DNA from: Dolomedes plantarius
Lineage: Eukaryota > Arthropoda > Arachnida > Araneae > Dolomedidae
Length of the DNA stretch: 64,000 nucleotides
NCBI GenBank assembly: GCA_907164885.2
Contig: OU015493.1
Location: forward strand, 123,009,193-123,073,192
Direction of reading: 5' to 3'
In this document: positions 37,189 to 48,047 of the stretch, piece by piece
How positions within the stretch are numbered: position 1 is the stretch's first letter
How the letters are laid out: each line of letters starts with the position of its first letter
The notes under the pieces: model-generated
Told to the model about the DNA's origin: nothing
Seen by the model: the letters and a program-made list of their open reading frames with translations, nothing else
Database searches by the model: none
Program-made: the position numbers and the translations under genes

Positions 37189-40100
37189 TATAAGAATTCA
37201 CTTTTAAGAACATCCATGGGGACAGTTTCAGACACAATCATTTCTTGGTATTGCAAACCACTGCACATATCCTATATAATAATTTTACTTTCAAGTATAA
37301 TAGAATGTAAAATAGAGCTGCAAACTTCTATTTATCATTTATAAGAGTGTTGAAACTGTACTTGTAAAATTGGGCATGCTTTGCTTTTACACTCCATAAA
37401 TATAATTACACATTACCCATTTTACATGAAAAATATTCAAGGGTGTTCACCACAAAATATTAAATATTTGTAATTTAAAAATACTGAACATACAAATATA
37501 TTCATGATTTATTAATCCAGATGAACTTTCATAGACCATTTACATCTAATATACAGATAATTTTTTCAATTACAGCAGTCTGAAAGAAAATCTTCTCACT
37601 GAAAATTGTTTAAAATGCTAGGTAAATAACTTTCCAAATATAAATAGGAAAGTTTATTTAATTTTTATACATATATACAAACAAAAAAATAATACAGCAG
37701 AGAAAAGGCATGTTTGATGTATTGTAAACTGTAAAAAAGAAAATAGCAGCAGATACAAATCTTCGTCAGTTTTGAATATTTATAAAATATGAATCTTAAG
37801 CAATTCAAGTAAGGTTTTTGTATAAAAAAATGGGATAAATAGTGAGGGGAACATAAAATAATAGGACTGTTTAGGACTATAAAATAAAATTAGGACTTTT
37901 GAAGGCTTTAGGTAAAAGAAAGATTTCTTGGGGACTCGTAAATAAATGTAAGACTTTAATAAAAAGGGTTTTGGGAGTCTTAACAAACTATTCCAATAAG
38001 GTAAACTTCAAAAACACTAAGTATAATCTCATGGCAACATTACTTCCATAAATTAAACTTCGTCTAGATTCATCAACATTTTTTTATAAATGTGAACACA
38101 TACATTCAGCTTTTAAGGAATCGGATAATATTAAGTATATCATAATTCAAAGAATAAAATGAGCTGGTTGTCTTCAATCTAAGTATAACATAAGAGAATA
38201 TTTCTAGTTTAGCCAGGAATATCAAAAAGAGAATATTTCTAGTTTAGCCAGGAATATCAAAAAGAGAATATTTCTAGCTATATTGACTTAATACACATTC
38301 AAGAGGTGACAAAATGCACATAGGTCTACTGTCTTAAAAAACTTCCATATTTAAAGAATTTTAAACTAGAAGATGATGACTGTAATTCAAAAATGTGTTA
38401 TACTCAATATCTCAGAAACATATGTGGCAAATAGGAAATTCTTGTGTCATGCATTATATGCTACACTATCATAAATGAGTCAAATTTCTCATTAAAAAGA
38501 TATTTAATCACTAATCATTTCTATAAAAATTTTTACTAGGTTTTTCTGATCCACCAAGCATCTTCACAAGGGTTTATATATAGTTTACAAAGGTAAAATA
38601 GACAAGTGCTTTTCTAAAACTAGGCTGTTTGTAGATCTACATTACCTCTTTATTCCTCTTTAGTATGGCTCTCTAATTAATGTTTCCTACATTACTACAT
38701 TTATCAATGATGTCAGAAGTTTTTAATTCCAGTCAACTAATTTTTCAAATGAACCACCATCATGATTTAATGAAAACACTTTTTTTCCCATTTGAGAAGG
38801 CACACAATTTGCCCCTAGGAAAATGGTTTTTATGGATTAAATTAAGCTATGTAATATTACTCAACATCATTTTTAGTTGAAGCAAAATGAGAACTTGTTA
38901 ATTTATGTACCACAGTCGAACTTATTGGCGAGAAATGTATAAACAATGTTACACTGTGTGAACTTTAAAGTAACCCACTCAACTATGATGAAAGATATAA
39001 AATCTAACAATGAATATTTAAAACATACAAAAAATGTTTGTACAGTATTTTATTTTAACTTCAGAAGCTGCCATTCTTGTTTGAAGTATACATATTGAAA
39101 TATGTAATTACATCAATAACTCAAAAAGTCTTGGTTACTCCTAGAAGTACAACAAACTGCATGAAATGTTATATAAAAGTCATGACTTGCACAAAAAATC
39201 CTTTACTATTTTTGCTTTAAAAAAAAAAAATTGACAGCAGTTAAGCAAACAATATATCTTTAGATAGAAATAATAATAACAATAATAGAATGCTAACCAG
39301 ACAGTGTGTTACTCAAGTAAACAAATGCAATATAATGCAATAAATACAATAATACAATCTGCTCCATTTGGCAAGTTACACATATTTTAATACAAAAGAC
39401 CACTCATCAGCTAAGTTCTTTGAAACAAAAAGATACAAAATATCTTTAAATACTGACATTTTAAAAACACACACTGGTGATAGAGCAAATATGTATTATA
39501 TGATCTTTAAATGGTATTCTTTAAACAGATATGTTAAAATATATACTAGCATAAAATTGCATGAAAAAGATTTCCAGGGAAAAATAATCACAGAATATAG
39601 AGAACAGAAAGGGCAAAATAAAATCCAAAAATACAATAAAAAATTCTTAAAAACATTTTCAAAATCAACAAGTAAAAATTCCTAACAGAATTGTATTTAT
39701 TTCTGACTGACACTTAGTTTTTACACTTCATGCATTACAAAATATATAACCTTAGTTGCCCTTAAATTAAAAAAAAAAAATCACTGAAGTTTAACTAATT
39801 CTAAAATAGATTTATTAAAGAAAGAACAACTACCAGATCTTTTTTTTTTATAACAAATAAGATCCTACTATATGTACAGCAACAGCAAAATTAAAATCCG
39901 TGTGAAGTATAATTAACCCCACTTAAAACAATATGAAAATGCAAGTTTATGTACAGCCACAATAAAAACGCATTAAAAAATATGACAAATATGAACACAT
40001 TTTTCATTCATAATACCAACCAAAATTAGCACGTTCATTTTTTGCATTTTTCAAACGACTCATAGAAAAAATTCGTTTTGAGAATTTGACAAATTCAGGG

Positions 40101-40876
40101 AAATTCATAAATTTAACAAATTATTTTGATCATTCAAACTAAATTTTTTTTTACAATCAACTGATAATTACTTTCTAACATTACAAAATTCAGAACTTTT
40201 TCAAATTAACTTTGAAAAAATATTAAAAGAAAGCATAAAATCAGCATATAGTAAAACTCTCTTCATTCATGAGTATACTTTCGAAACAAATGCAGAAAAA
40301 TTCAGAGAACTATAAGAGTTCAATTCTAGTTCTGATTACGGTAATGTCTCAAGTAATACAATTTAGAGAACTTGTATAAATACAAATGCTTTGGTGATTT
40401 TGTGGATCATGCATATAAAATATTAAGTGACCCTAAAAACCCTGCTGTGGATCATTACATACAGAAAATAAATGCTTATAATCAGCTCTTTTCCATGAAA
40501 AACAAAAAATTCATTACTGATTAACATTCAGACAGCAGATGACAAGCATATTTGTCATTAGTCAACAAATTGAATAAACCATATTATAAAGTTCTTCATA
40601 TTACACTACATATTCTTATAATTTTGCCTTACAGAAGTCTAAATATAGAATAGAAACAGCATTTATTTTCTCCAGATTTTTCTTTGACATTAATTGGATG
40701 TTTTTAACAAATCTCTCTTTCAATACAGTTTTTAGCATATTATGATGAAAAACTCTTAAGTCAAGGTACCACTGAACTTTTTTCCTTAAAGCTCTTTCCT
40801 TAGCTTTTGAGCAACAAAGCAGGTACCACAATGATGGACTACAGTGTGATTTTCATCTCACTTCCAAACAGATCAT
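37189..40876. other. Long AT-rich stretch without a recognised gene
   Basis: Downstream of the minus-strand RING gene. It includes a 38-bp unit tandem repeat (TTTCTAGTTTAGCCAGGAAT at about 38200-38275) and poly-A/T runs. ORFs such as 39368-39685 (105 aa, K/T/Y rich) match nothing I know and look like AT-rich chance frames. Confidence 0.5.
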
Positions 40877-40968
40877 TTTATTTATTTTTAATCATCAGGA
40901 TCTTATTGACATGGCCAATAATCAGTTTATCCCAATTATCAGTTATTTATCAGCCAATTATCAGTTTT

Positions 40969-41012
40969 ATAAAATAGGGTTGGTTGCCAGGTGGCAACCA
41001 ACCCTATTTTAT
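40969..41012. other. Strong hairpin, 21-bp stem, 2-nt loop
   Basis: 40969-40989 and 40992-41012 are exact reverse complements (stem begins ATAAAATAGGGTTGGTTGCC). It lies about 440 nt past the stop of the minus-strand RING gene and before a minus-strand AATAAA (40877-40882), so it may be in that gene's 3' UTR. Confidence 0.85.
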
Positions 41013-41453
41013 CAAAACCTCACCAATGAATTTCCCAGTGCACAAGAAAGGTTTTTCAAACTAGACAACTTTTTTATAATAAAACATTATCTTTCTAATA
41101 ATTTTAGATGTTTAATGCATTTATATGAATCCTTAATCAATTCAATTGCTTATTCTAAAGATAAATTCTCTTTTATGTGCTTTTTGCTCATGGGTATTTG
41201 CTAAAAATTATTAAAAACGTGTCATATTTGGCTTTTTCAATACCTTGTAATACATTTATAATCATCATGCTTTTCCAATATTCATATATTCATTTTTAAA
41301 ATTTTCTTAAATGGGTGTTTGTAAACAGTTATATAATATCTTTGATTAAAGGTCGAATTTTTTTATCTAGTTTCTTTGATTAAAGGCAAAAAACACAATA
41401 CTTTGCTAGAGCAGAAAGAATTTTGTACCTCAATTTGTTACCACTGTATTGTT

Positions 41454-42476
41454 TTACCTTTCCAAACGTTCATATGTTTTGATGACTCTGTGGCAAACAG
41501 TACATTTATTATAAATCCGGTGAACTTTGATGGCACAGTCTAAACACAAATAACAATGTTTGCATGGTATAGCCACTGCATTTGCAAGATCATCTTCACA
41601 ACCTTTACAGATCATTGGTTTCTTTGGAAAAGCACCCGAGAAGCAGCTGTCATCCGAACTAACTTCACTCTTTGAAACATCCAATTCTCTATCATCAACC
41701 TTTTTGAAATGTTTCTCTTCACAATTTTTACTACTGAAATTTTCACTTTCAATATCACTTTTTAAACTATCACAAACTTCTCTTTTATATATTTCCTCAT
41801 CACTATCTATAAATGAAGGGAATCTAGTATTTTCAGTGGTGCTGAAACTCTCATTATCACGAATGCATCCATCCGAAACAGAGCTCGCAATGTCGGTTTC
41901 AAAAGAATTCAGAGAATTATTGCTCTCTGAAGAGTCCGAGTCTTCATCATTAATATTTGCAACAAAATCTGTACTTTTAGGATTTATCTGACTGAAGTCC
42001 CTATTAATTTTCTTAACTTCATTATTTCGTTTATTAGTGTTTTCAGTCAGATGACTTAAGTTACCCGGTGATTCAGGATTTCTTTCCTGATTTGCGATAG
42101 TAAAAGCATCCGGATATTTTTTACCATCACTATATGTAGCAGCCAGGTTTTCAAACCCTGAGGTATCATCAAGTCCTTGGGTAGCATTTGTTCGCTTTCT
42201 GAGCGTAGATGGATCACTGCTACGCGTTTTAGATCCTCTGGGACCATTATCAGTTTTTTCTTGTCCTCCGCTACCGTTATTAGCATATCCGAGAGGTCCT
42301 CTGGGGCCTTTATCAGGTATGTCCGACCCCTCAGAGCCATAACCAGTATCTCTGGAATACCTTCTACTATTTTCAGGATACCTTCTCTTTTGCTTATTTA
42401 GTATTTGGTAAGTAATCACACCAATGGCTATCACAGCTAAAGCTGCAAAAGCGATTGGATGAGGAATTACAGGCAT
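41454..42476 (-). CDS. Membrane-anchored RING-finger protein, probable E3 ubiquitin ligase
   Basis: A 340-codon uninterrupted frame in one exon. Residues 6-26 form a hydrophobic segment (IAFAALAVIAIGVITYQIL) followed by KQKRR, i.e. a signal anchor with a cytosolic tail. Residues 35-280 are polar, rich in S/D/E/N and probably disordered. The C-terminus (290-328) is a RING-HC domain: C290, C293, C305, H307, C311, C314, C325, C328, in the compact spacing of IAP-type rings (PCKHCYLCLDC...KCTVC). By family knowledge it would recruit E2 enzymes, perhaps at an organelle membrane. I do not recognise an orthologue. No intron is needed, so a retrogene is possible. The frame's length and intact ring argue for a real gene. 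Confidence 0.75.
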   Translation of the reverse strand: MPVIPHPIAFAALAVIAIGVITYQILNKQKRRYPENSRRYSRDTGYGSEGSDIPDKGPRGPLGYANNGSGGQEKTDNGPRGSKTRSSDPSTLRKRTNATQGLDDTSGFENLAATYSDGKKYPDAFTIANQERNPESPGNLSHLTENTNKRNNEVKKINRDFSQINPKSTDFVANINDEDSDSSESNNSLNSFETDIASSVSDGCIRDNESFSTTENTRFPSFIDSDEEIYKREVCDSLKSDIESENFSSKNCEEKHFKKVDDRELDVSKSEVSSDDSCFSGAFPKKPMICKGCEDDLANAVAIPCKHCYLCLDCAIKVHRIYNKCTVCHRVIKTYERLER

Positions 42477-42654
42477 AATGAACGAAAGTATGATTTATAA
42501 TTAATAACAGCAGTGCTAAAGGTTACTACAAATCCGACAAAAAAATTGTATTGGGAATTCTACAGTTAATTTATATGAGAAATTATCTCCAATACCCAAA
42601 CGCCTCATCGGCAAATTCGTTCGAATTGGCTTATTTGCTCGAATAAACAAAGAA

Positions 42655-42662
42655 TATCGATA
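42655..42662. promoter_or_regulatory. DRE-like motif TATCGATA upstream of the RING gene
   Basis: TATCGATA lies about 180 bp upstream of the RING gene start, followed by AACGATA and CGATATTATACATCG. In insects this octamer is the DREF site of housekeeping promoters; its role outside insects is unclear. Confidence 0.35.
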
Positions 42663-43050
42663 ACGATAAAATATAAAATGGGTCGATATTATACATCGAA
42701 CAAAAATTCAGTTTTAAAATTATGATCGTTCCTAAACCACTCAATGAAACATACAGCTGGACAGTGTTCTCGCAATCATTACCAAAATACCACAATAGCC
42801 ATAAAATAAAATGCCAGAAAGGTAAATCACTTTCTATCAATCACAAGAAACAACATTATGAGTCCTTTAATCCAAACTACACGTCCGTGACCTTCAATAT
42901 GTTTAACATTACATATTGTCTCTTATCATTGACAAAACTTTCTTGATTTGATAATCTGTTCTAGTGGTTGCCAACCCTGAAAATTTCTGAGCAGCTCGCT
43001 TTGTGCCGTAATTTTTAAAAGAAGCAATTTGACAGAGCATGTGGACTGTA

Positions 43051-43224
43051 AGGGCCTGTTCACATAGGAGTCCGGTAGCGGAGCAGGAAAGATGACGTTG
43101 AGACGACAATAAACCAATCATAGGCGTTAAAAATTTCGTTGCTAATCGTTTGGAGGTTTGTCATGGTTAAATATATTTCAATACTTTAACGCTCCGCTAC
43201 TGGACTCCTATGTGAACAGGCCCT
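43051..43224. mobile_element. MITE with AGGGCCTGTTCACATAGGAG ends (copy 1)
   Basis: 174 bp, TA on both sides, perfect inverted ends starting AGGGCCTGTTCACATAGGAG and followed by TCC. The inner part includes GATGACGTTGAGACGA and GCTAATCGTTTGGAGG, shared with the copy at 47840-48047. No coding capacity. The transposon superfamily is not determined. Confidence 0.85.
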
Positions 43225-43267
43225 TACTCGTATTGACTTATTTTAAATCAATCGCAGGTCTTAACAA

Positions 43268-43360
43268 TCTTGTTGCTAATCGTTTGGAGGTTTGTAATTG
43301 GTAAAATATATTGCAATACGAATAGCGCTAACGCTGACGAATTCTTTGTGAACAGGCCCT
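43268..43360. mobile_element. MITE fragment (copy 2, right part)
   Basis: It begins at TTGCTAATCGTTTGGAGGTT and ends TGTGAACAGGCCCT followed by TA, as in the other copies. The left half is missing and the ring of bases before the end differs (CTGACGAATTCTT). Confidence 0.7.
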
Positions 43361-43687
43361 TAGACTGACTGAGTGTATTTACACTTATGAAAAACTGTAA
43401 AGCCCGTAGACAAAAATTCGCTTTGTACAACACGTAGGTTTCAATGAAGGATGAGGGGAGGGATGTTGCAGGGAGCATTTTTATTGGCGAGCAAGTTGAT
43501 AGCATTCATGGACTATGTACTGCAGACCTCCCTTCAGAAGAGACCTGGAACTGGTTTTAAGGTTGCTGCCTCGGGGTGGTCGATTCTCGAAATGAGGGGT
43601 CGGGGATAATCAGCACCCCAATACCCTTTCCCGCGGAAAGTATTTATCTCTCTTTAGGCAGTAAGAAAATTATGAAGGTTTTAGCTA

Positions 43688-45099
43688 CACTCATGGACAA
43701 AAAAATTAGCGCACCAAGAAATAATTGCGGGATCGTAACGAAACTTGCAATGAAGGTACATGTCGGGGAGATATGCAAATGATTAGAAATGCAGAGTGAT
43801 TGCGCATTATGTATAGCCGGTAGAGAGTGTTGAACATCGTACTCTGTGGAGTATAAAACAGGTAACCAAAGCTTGTTTGAGTGTGCTGAATCATTTACAA
43901 AGGAAGAGCTGAGATAGACATGCCATTACGCCGTGTTCGAAGACAATATAAGCAGTTGTCGCAGTTTGAGAGGGGGAGAATCGTCGGGATGATGGAAGCT
44001 GGGTGGTCAGCTAGGCGAGTAGCTCGTCAATTAGGCCGCTCTGATTGTGTTGTGAGGAGGTGTTGGGACCAGTGGACCCGAGAGATGTCATGTACACGAA
44101 GACCAGGCTCAGGACGCCCTCGACAGACCAGTCGTCGAGAAGACCACCACATCGTAAGAAATGCACGCGTACAGCCAACTGCTTTATCGCCGCCATCCAG
44201 GCACAGGTAGCACCTTCACTAGGGGCCTCTGTGTCTTCTCGAACCATACGAAGGCGCCTGGCTGAAGGACAGTTGGTATCGCGGCGCCCATTACGTGTGC
44301 TGCCCTTGACGCCCACCCATCGACACCTCCGTTTGGAGTTTTGCCGCGCACGAGGAAACTGGACTGCAGCAGAATGGAACCAGGTCGTCTTTAGCGACGA
44401 ATCCAGATTCAATCTCGGCAGTGATGACAATCGTGTTCGTGTGTGGAGAGCCCGTGGTGAATGCTTCAATCCTGCCTCTGCTGTACAGCGACACATCGCT
44501 CCCACAGCTGGTGTGATGGTATGGGGTGCCATTACCTACAATACACGGTCACCCCTAGTATTGTTCCGTGGCACCATGACAGCCCAGCGGTATGTTCATG
44601 AAATCCTGCAACCACATGTGTTGCAACTCATGCAACGGCTCCCAGGAGCCATTTTTCAACAAGACAATGCTCGGCCTCATACGGCAAGGGTGTCATAAGA
44701 CTGTCTCCGCACTGTTACTACCCTTCCTTGGCCTGCCCGATCCCCAGATTTGTCTCCAATCGAGCATATCTGGGATCATTTGGGACGACGAGTTGGGCAT
44801 CCCACGAGTTTTAACGAACTAGAGGCAAGGTTACAGCAAATATGGAACGAAATGTCTCAAGACATCATACAGAACTTGTATGACTCAATGCCCGATCGTA
44901 TCGCATCGTGCATTCGCGCTAGAGGGGGTCCAATACTCCACAGCGTACGATGTTCAACGCCCTCTACCGTCTATACGTAATGCGCAATCACGCTGCATTT
45001 CTAATCATTTGCATATCTGCCCGACATGTACCTTCATTGCAAGTTTCGTTACGATCCCGCAATTATTTCTTGGTGCGCTAATTTTTTTGTCCATGAGTG
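43688..45099 (+). mobile_element. Tc1-like element with long inverted repeats, inactive
   Basis: Starts CACTCATGGACAAAAAAATT; the right end is its reverse complement, with TA on both sides (43686-43687, 45100-45101). The near-identical inverted repeat runs at least ~130 bp and, with more mismatches, ~165 bp (43688-43855 against 44935-45099), far longer than classic Tc1 ends. Total length is 1412 bp with one broken transposase gene. The few differences between the arms suggest a fairly young insertion. Confidence 0.92.
43920..44980 (+). pseudogene. Tc1-type DD34E transposase, two frameshifts
   Basis: Frame 1 (from 43920) has the paired-like HTH: LSQFERGRIVGMMEAGWSAR, ARQLGRSDCVVRRCW, then the GRPR hook (GSGRPRQTS). 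Frame 2 carries FSDESRFNLGSDDNRVRVWR, VMVWGAI and QQDNARPHTA and stops at about 44697. Frame 3 continues MSPIEHIWDHLGRR with the third acid. Breaks lie near 44170-44210 and 44690-44750. The sum of lengths (~350 codons) is right for the family. Confidence 0.9.
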
Positions 45100-45102
45100 T
45101 AT

Positions 45103-45558
45103 TTATGCTTTAAGAAAATCATCGCATGTTTTAATTTTTATTCTCATGTAATCAACATATTTTGAAACTTTTAACCCTGCATCATAATCCTCAATAAAAT
45201 TTAGAGTCATGTTTCCTTTTATAAATGCGGGATCATACAAAAATGTATTATTATAGATGCAGATTTCTGGGTATTTGGGTTTTTGCAATTATTAGTTTTT
45301 TCTTTCGCTATAGACGCGATCTGTTTCGATAATTTTCTTTTCATTTAAAATAATAAGTGTGGCTAATTATATGAATAATTGATGCAAATATAAAACAAAT
45401 GAACTTTTAGAAACCCATGACAGCACGAATAAATTATAAAAATGACACTACTGAAGTGTGATTTTTAATTATAGATTTTTTCTTTGCATGTATTGTACAG
45501 AGTTGATTACTATCAGAGTTTCGGCAAGTTCGGTTTTTGGATTTATTTAAGGCCTTTC
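45103..45558. other. Spacer between Tc1 and Merlin elements
   Basis: A 61-codon minus-strand frame (45288-45103, KYPEICIYNNTFLYDPAFIK... ending TCDDFLKA) ends just before the Tc1 target TA. It may be a fragment of an unknown protein, but I cannot support it as a gene. Confidence 0.3.
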
Positions 45559-47122
45559 GGTACTTTTCGGTTAGCCGGGCGCATTTGGCGTTCGCCCTAT
45601 TAAGTATCGCTATTGGCGAGATTGAAAAGTCTCCAACATAACAACCCTAGAAAAACAGTTTCATAGGTAATAGATGGTCTAAATTTTAAAGAAGCGTTGT
45701 CACACACAAAACGTTGGAAGAAGATACAGATCAACGGGTATGAATCACGTGAGAGATTAAGTTCAGAGACCCAAAATTAACATGAATAAAAATTGGAAGC
45801 AAATTAACCACAAACTTTATTAGCTTTCTTCACACACACATAATAATCACTTTTAATAGTAACACATTTAATAAAGCGACTTATTGGCGACTTTTAGTCA
45901 ACAAAGCACACACATAAATAATCACGCTTTTAATAGTAACACATTTAATAGTAAAATAAACACACAAAAAAACTCAGTCACTTGATTATGGGGGAGGCCA
46001 AAAACTTTTTATATCGTTTAGAACATTTTGAAATGGAACATTTGTTAATCATCTCCTCATAAATTCAGCAAGGTATGATTCCAAATACTGCCGCGCTGTT
46101 CCCCGATGTCTTTTGTTTCTCCATTTTGCTCTTCCCCACAGACGCTCAATCTTTTGGGTATTTACGGCAGTTTCTGGGTCAACAAAATTGTACTTGTGGT
46201 TCACTTTAAAATGGTGCAAACTCTCCTCTTCAAGTTTTGTAGTGCTGTAGCTTTTCCAAGAATCGGAATAAATCGTAGATCCTTCCTTGATATTTTCCTT
46301 GGTGGCTTCTAAAAGTACGCTAAGGCATCGGTTTGGCACCGGAATCAGAAAACGTTCATTCGTCTCCGGCAGATACCACCAAATATCTACTGTTGCGGAA
46401 GAACGCGTCCCACGTTGTTTTTTAGCCTTGAAAACATACTTTCATCTATTAAGACTATCAAATCGGGCCCTCCTATTTTTTTCGATCACGTTCCACTACA
46501 AAATTAACGCAGACTTCTCGCATATAACTGTTCCAGTCAACAACTGTATTATGATTCATTTCCAATTGTTTCTCGCACCATTTTACCGAAGTTAACTCTT
46601 CGCTCCAAATATAAATAAATCTCAAAGCTGTCAAAAAATTCAAACGCGTTGATTGGAACCATGTTTTTTCACGAATGCTCTTTTTGCTGCGGCAGGTCAT
46701 TTCATCGCCATCGAATGCAATTCCCAAAATATAACTTCATTTCATGATTCCTAGCACACGTCTTATTTTCAGGCAAAATACCTTTTTCTTGGGATAAAGT
46801 ACAGCTTCTTCTTCCATTACAGACAAGTCCCAAATTTTCGTCATGATTGTAATCTCGGTAAAAACTGCACAATTTTGTAGGTTAAAACTATTGTACAATT
46901 TAAACGCCAGTCTTTTAATTGCTGGAAGAACATGTTTACCGCGTAAATCCCGATGAATCACGTCATTTCTGATTAAAAAAAATAGGAACTTAATGAATAA
47001 TTAATATCACGTGATCAAAGATTAATATCACGTGAATTACAATTAATTAAACAAAACAGCTGAAAATGCGACTTACCATATTTGGCGATTTATCACTTGC
47101 GCCCGGCTAATTGAAAAGTACC
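45559..47122 (-). mobile_element. Merlin-family transposon (second copy)
   Basis: Ends: GGTACTTTTCGGTTAGCCGG plus GCGCA on the left (45559 on), and inverted GGTACTTTTCAATTAGCCGG plus GCGCA on the right (ending 47122). The 8-bp direct repeat GGCCTTTC flanks both sides (45551-45558 and 47123-47130). Length is 1564 bp, with a Merlin transposase pseudogene on the minus strand. Confidence 0.92.
46049..46844 (-). pseudogene. Merlin transposase (ISXO2-like DDE), broken
   Basis: Blocks in order on the minus strand: MTKIWDLSVMEEEAVLYPKK, then in another frame ELTSVKWCEKQLEMNHNTVV, LIDESMFSRLKNNVGRVLPQ followed by stops, and KEGSTIYSDSWKSY, NHKYNFVDPE, NTQKIERLWGRAKW and HRGTARQYLESYLAEF to the end at 46049. 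All blocks recur in the copy at 26563-27454. At least two frameshifts and two stops make it non-functional. Confidence 0.87.
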
Positions 47123-47359
47123 GGCCTTTCTTATATATCTTATTTTTTACTGCCCTTTAAAGTGTTACGATCACTACACTAATGACCTTTTCAAATGAAA
47201 AATCACATGCAACTGATTTTTTCAATACTTTATAAAATTTTCCCATTTTCCGCAATTTTTGTTAAATTTCCAATGACACATTAAAATACAATTGAACATC
47301 AAAAAGACAACAATAAATCTATAAATGAAAGCGAGCAATCCAGTTACGTTCCCAGATTC

Positions 47360-47569
47360 ATGTCCGAGGAAGAGCAGGACATCTGGACAGGTGAGGCAAG
47401 TCCATTTCCTCGTGAAGATCACACAAGGTACAAAGATGGTCAGGAACCATGTTTCCGCAATTTAACTAGGGAAATATTTCGTCAAACTCTAATTTCATCC
47501 TCTGTGAAATACCTTCTCATAACTTGGTTTTTGTTAGCCATACTTTTGCCCAGTTTAAAAGTTAAATGA
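47360..47569 (+). CDS. Candidate small membrane protein, 69 aa
   Basis: Open frame from ATG to TGA with an acidic hydrophilic N-terminus (MSEEEQDIWTGEASPFPRED) and one hydrophobic segment near the C-terminus (residues ~48-66, VKYLLITWFLLAILLPSL), ending KVK. This is the layout of a tail-anchored or small integral membrane protein. It is less AT-rich than its surroundings. I recognise no orthologue. An AG lies just before the start (CCCAG|ATTCATG), so it could also be part of a spliced gene. A perfect palindrome begins 3 nt after the stop. Confidence 0.4.
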   Translation: MSEEEQDIWTGEASPFPREDHTRYKDGQEPCFRNLTREIFRQTLISSSVKYLLITWFLLAILLPSLKVK

Positions 47570-47571
47570 AC

Positions 47572-47599
47572 CGGGGCCATCGTGATCACGATGGCCCCG
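47572..47599. other. Perfect 28-bp GC-rich palindrome
   Basis: Half-site CGGGGCCATCGTGA followed by its exact reverse complement with no spacer. It is unusual in such AT-rich DNA and lies immediately behind the stop codon of the 69-codon frame. It could form a hairpin in RNA from either strand or bind a dimeric protein. Confidence 0.9.
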
Positions 47600-47839
47600 A
47601 ATGAACACGTGAAAGATATTTTGCTTAGTTGCAAGTTTATAACTTGGAAAATAGACATAAGAAATCAGCGTTTAAACATTTCAGATTATACAGCAAATCA
47701 CGGCAGTTAATATTCCAAAAGGTATGAAAATTTGTGTTTTTTCCAAAATTTCCAAAAATGTGTTGAAAATTTCCTTTCAGTTGTTAACTGCAGATGTGTA
47801 TTCCTCCCCACTTGTCTCTTGTAAACACTGCCTTTACTA

Positions 47840-48047
47840 AGGGCCTGTTCACATAGGAGTCCGTTGCGTTGCGTTAAGGAAAAGATGACGTTGAGACGAA
47901 AATAAACTAATCATAGGCGTTGAAAATTTCATAGTGGCGTTGAAAATTTCATTGCTAATCGTTTGGAGGCATATGATTGGTTTATTTTCGTCTCAACGTC
48001 ATCTTTTCCTTAACGCAACGCATCGGACTCCTATGTGAACAGGCCCT
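47840..48047. mobile_element. MITE (copy 3), near-complete fold-back
   Basis: 208 bp, TA on both sides, ends AGGGCCTGTTCACATAGGAG. The arms pair far inward (GTTGCGTTAAGGAAAAGATG against its complement, then ACGTTGAGACGAAAATAAAC), so the whole element is almost one long hairpin. A 20-bp duplication GGCGTTGAAAATTTCAT sits near the middle. It ends ~280 bp before the PCNP start codon. Confidence 0.9.

Noticed and set aside
39368..39685. 105-codon ORF in the AT-rich stretch
   Set aside because: K/T/Y/N-rich chance composition, no recognisable domain or supporting signals.
41560..41991. 143-codon plus-strand ORF
   Set aside because: Antisense of the RING gene; no motif of its own.
42722..42946. 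Possible divergent first exon (74 codons, donor-like GTAAAT inside)
   Set aside because: No similarity, no downstream exon found, and weak donor.
44011..44532. 173-codon minus-strand ORF
   Set aside because: Antisense shadow of the second Tc1 transposase.
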